The notes beneath the pieces are model-generated. The model made no database searches. It was not told where the DNA came from and saw only the letters and a program-made list of their open reading frames with translations. Shown here in pieces: positions 63,155 to 64,000 of a stretch of DNA of 64,000 nt. Position numbers and translations under genes: made by a program. Source of the stretch: Phyllobacterium brassicacearum (GTDB taxonomy: Bacteria > Pseudomonadota > Alphaproteobacteria > Rhizobiales > Rhizobiaceae); contig NZ_PGGO01000023.1 in the NCBI RefSeq assembly GCF_003010955.1, positions 1 through 64,000 on the forward strand. Direction: 5' to 3'. Numbering within the stretch: position 1 is the first letter of the stretch; the number at the start of each line of letters is the position of its first letter.

Positions 63155-64000
63155 TCAGCCCTTTCCGCCAGCAGTGGAGCCGCGATAGAACATGTTGCGT
63201 ATGGCGAGAACCGCCACCACGATGAGCAGCTGGACCACTGCCATGATCATCGCGATGGCCGACGCCATCGAATAATCATATTGCTCGAATGCCGCCTGAT
63301 AGGCCGCGATTGAAATGACCCGCGTTGGCCCAGCCGGCGCGCCAAGCAATATCGCCGACGGGAACACGGCGAACGCCTGCACGAATGACAGGCAAAAGGC
63401 GATGGCAAGGCCGGGAACCAGCAACGGCAGCATGACATAGCGGAAGCGTTGCCAGCTTCGGGCACCGTGCGTCGCTGCCGCCTGCTCAAGCGCCGGATCG
63501 ATACCAGACACGTAGGAGAGCGTCAGCAGGAACGTGAACGGGAAGCCCGTGATGATGAGCGAGGAGAAGACGCCCCAATAATTGTTGGTCAGCTTGACCG
63601 GGCGGTCTATCAAACCGATCAACATCAACGTGCGGCTGAACCAGCCCTGCGGCCCGAGATAGTTCAACAGTCCTTCGGCTACAAGCACAGTGCCCAGCGT
63701 GACCGGCAGAACCAGGATCGTCGTCAATAGCCGCTGATGCTTCATCAGGCGCACGCGAAACGCAACCGGCAGGGCGATCAAGATGCTGATGATCGTGACC
63801 GGAACAGCCAGCCAGAGCGTGGTGAGTATGGTGTCGTAGAGGAATGGATCCGAGAAGAATTTTTGGTAATTGGCGAATGTCCCACCCTCCATCGGCGTGA
63901 ACGAGAGGATCAGGCCATAGATGAATGGATAGATGAAGACAGCCAACAGGAAGAGCACCGCCGGAAGTACCAGGAGCGTGACACCGTCTATGCCGTGGAG
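63155..64000 (-). CDS. ABC transporter permease (PotB-type), N-terminal end beyond window
   Basis: The frame is open to the window edge at 64000, so the start is missing. The visible 281 codons show VLFLLAVFIYPFIYGLILSF, EGGTFANYQKFFSDPFLYDT, NNYWGVFSSLIITGFPFTFL and the EAA loop QAAATHGARSWQRFRYVMLP near the middle, the PotB-type pattern. It pairs with the PotC-type permease downstream. Confidence 0.85.
   Translation of the reverse strand, partial: LHGIDGVTLLVLPAVLFLLAVFIYPFIYGLILSFTPMEGGTFANYQKFFSDPFLYDTILTTLWLAVPVTIISILIALPVAFRVRLMKHQRLLTTILVLPVTLGTVLVAEGLLNYLGPQGWFSRTLMLIGLIDRPVKLTNNYWGVFSSLIITGFPFTFLLTLSYVSGIDPALEQAAATHGARSWQRFRYVMLPLLVPGLAIAFCLSFVQAFAVFPSAILLGAPAGPTRVISIAAYQAAFEQYDYSMASAIAMIMAVVQLLIVVAVLAIRNMFYRGSTAGGKG

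Overview
The window looks like the chromosome or a large replicon of an alphaproteobacterium of the Rhizobiales type. This is inferred from gene content: a ManB/ManC/Gmd/Rmd GDP-D-rhamnose set, FkbM methyltransferases and tandem GT4 glycosyltransferases, a KdgF/KduD/KduI plus KdgD uronate pathway, and a class III cyclase of rhizobial style. No rRNA, tRNA or CRISPR array was recognised, so the genus cannot be fixed from the sequence alone.

Region 1 (1-14.5 kb) opens with the right end of an IS66-family element. It then holds a cell-surface glycan locus that reads lower in GC than the catabolic half: a C-methyltransferase, FkbM methyltransferases, several GT4 glycosyltransferases (some with two GT domains), a CmoB-like methyltransferase, a PhyH-type dioxygenase, and a glycosyltransferase-like/methyltransferase fusion. 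Decay is visible here: a chimeric FkbM gene with a foreign tail, a frameshifted FkbM relic, and stretches with no recognisable gene.

Region 2 (15-25.6 kb) is manB-manC-gmd-rmd followed by a wzm remnant and three glycosyltransferases. The order resembles the Pseudomonas A-band (D-rhamnan) cluster, but the ABC exporter Wzm/Wzt has been lost except for about 40 codons of wzm joined to an unrelated tail. An O-acetyltransferase-like gene follows.

Region 3 (27-41 kb) is accessory DNA. It holds a tyrosine-recombinase module with two small DNA-binding proteins, an orphan gene, a complete dTDP-L-rhamnose operon (rfbACBD), a MobC/relaxase mobilisation module with an oriT-like inverted repeat, and a patch where small XRE-type HTH genes alternate with at least five broken copies of one minus-strand gene family.

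Region 4 (41-55.7 kb) is higher in GC and well ordered. It has a KduI-KduD-KdgF operon diverging from a Dpp-type ABC transporter, GntR regulator and hydrolase operon, then KdgD and an enolase-superfamily enzyme on the other strand. Together they suggest uptake and breakdown of pectin- or aldarate-type sugar acids. An alpha/beta hydrolase, and a TauE-like permease diverging from a LysR regulator around a perfect 19-bp palindrome, follow.

Region 5 (55.7-64 kb) has a small and a large RTX-repeat calcium-binding protein, a class III cyclase with duplicated membrane hairpins, an altronate/galactarate dehydratase, a strong bidirectional terminator, and two permeases of a PotB/PotC-type ABC transporter cut by the window edge.
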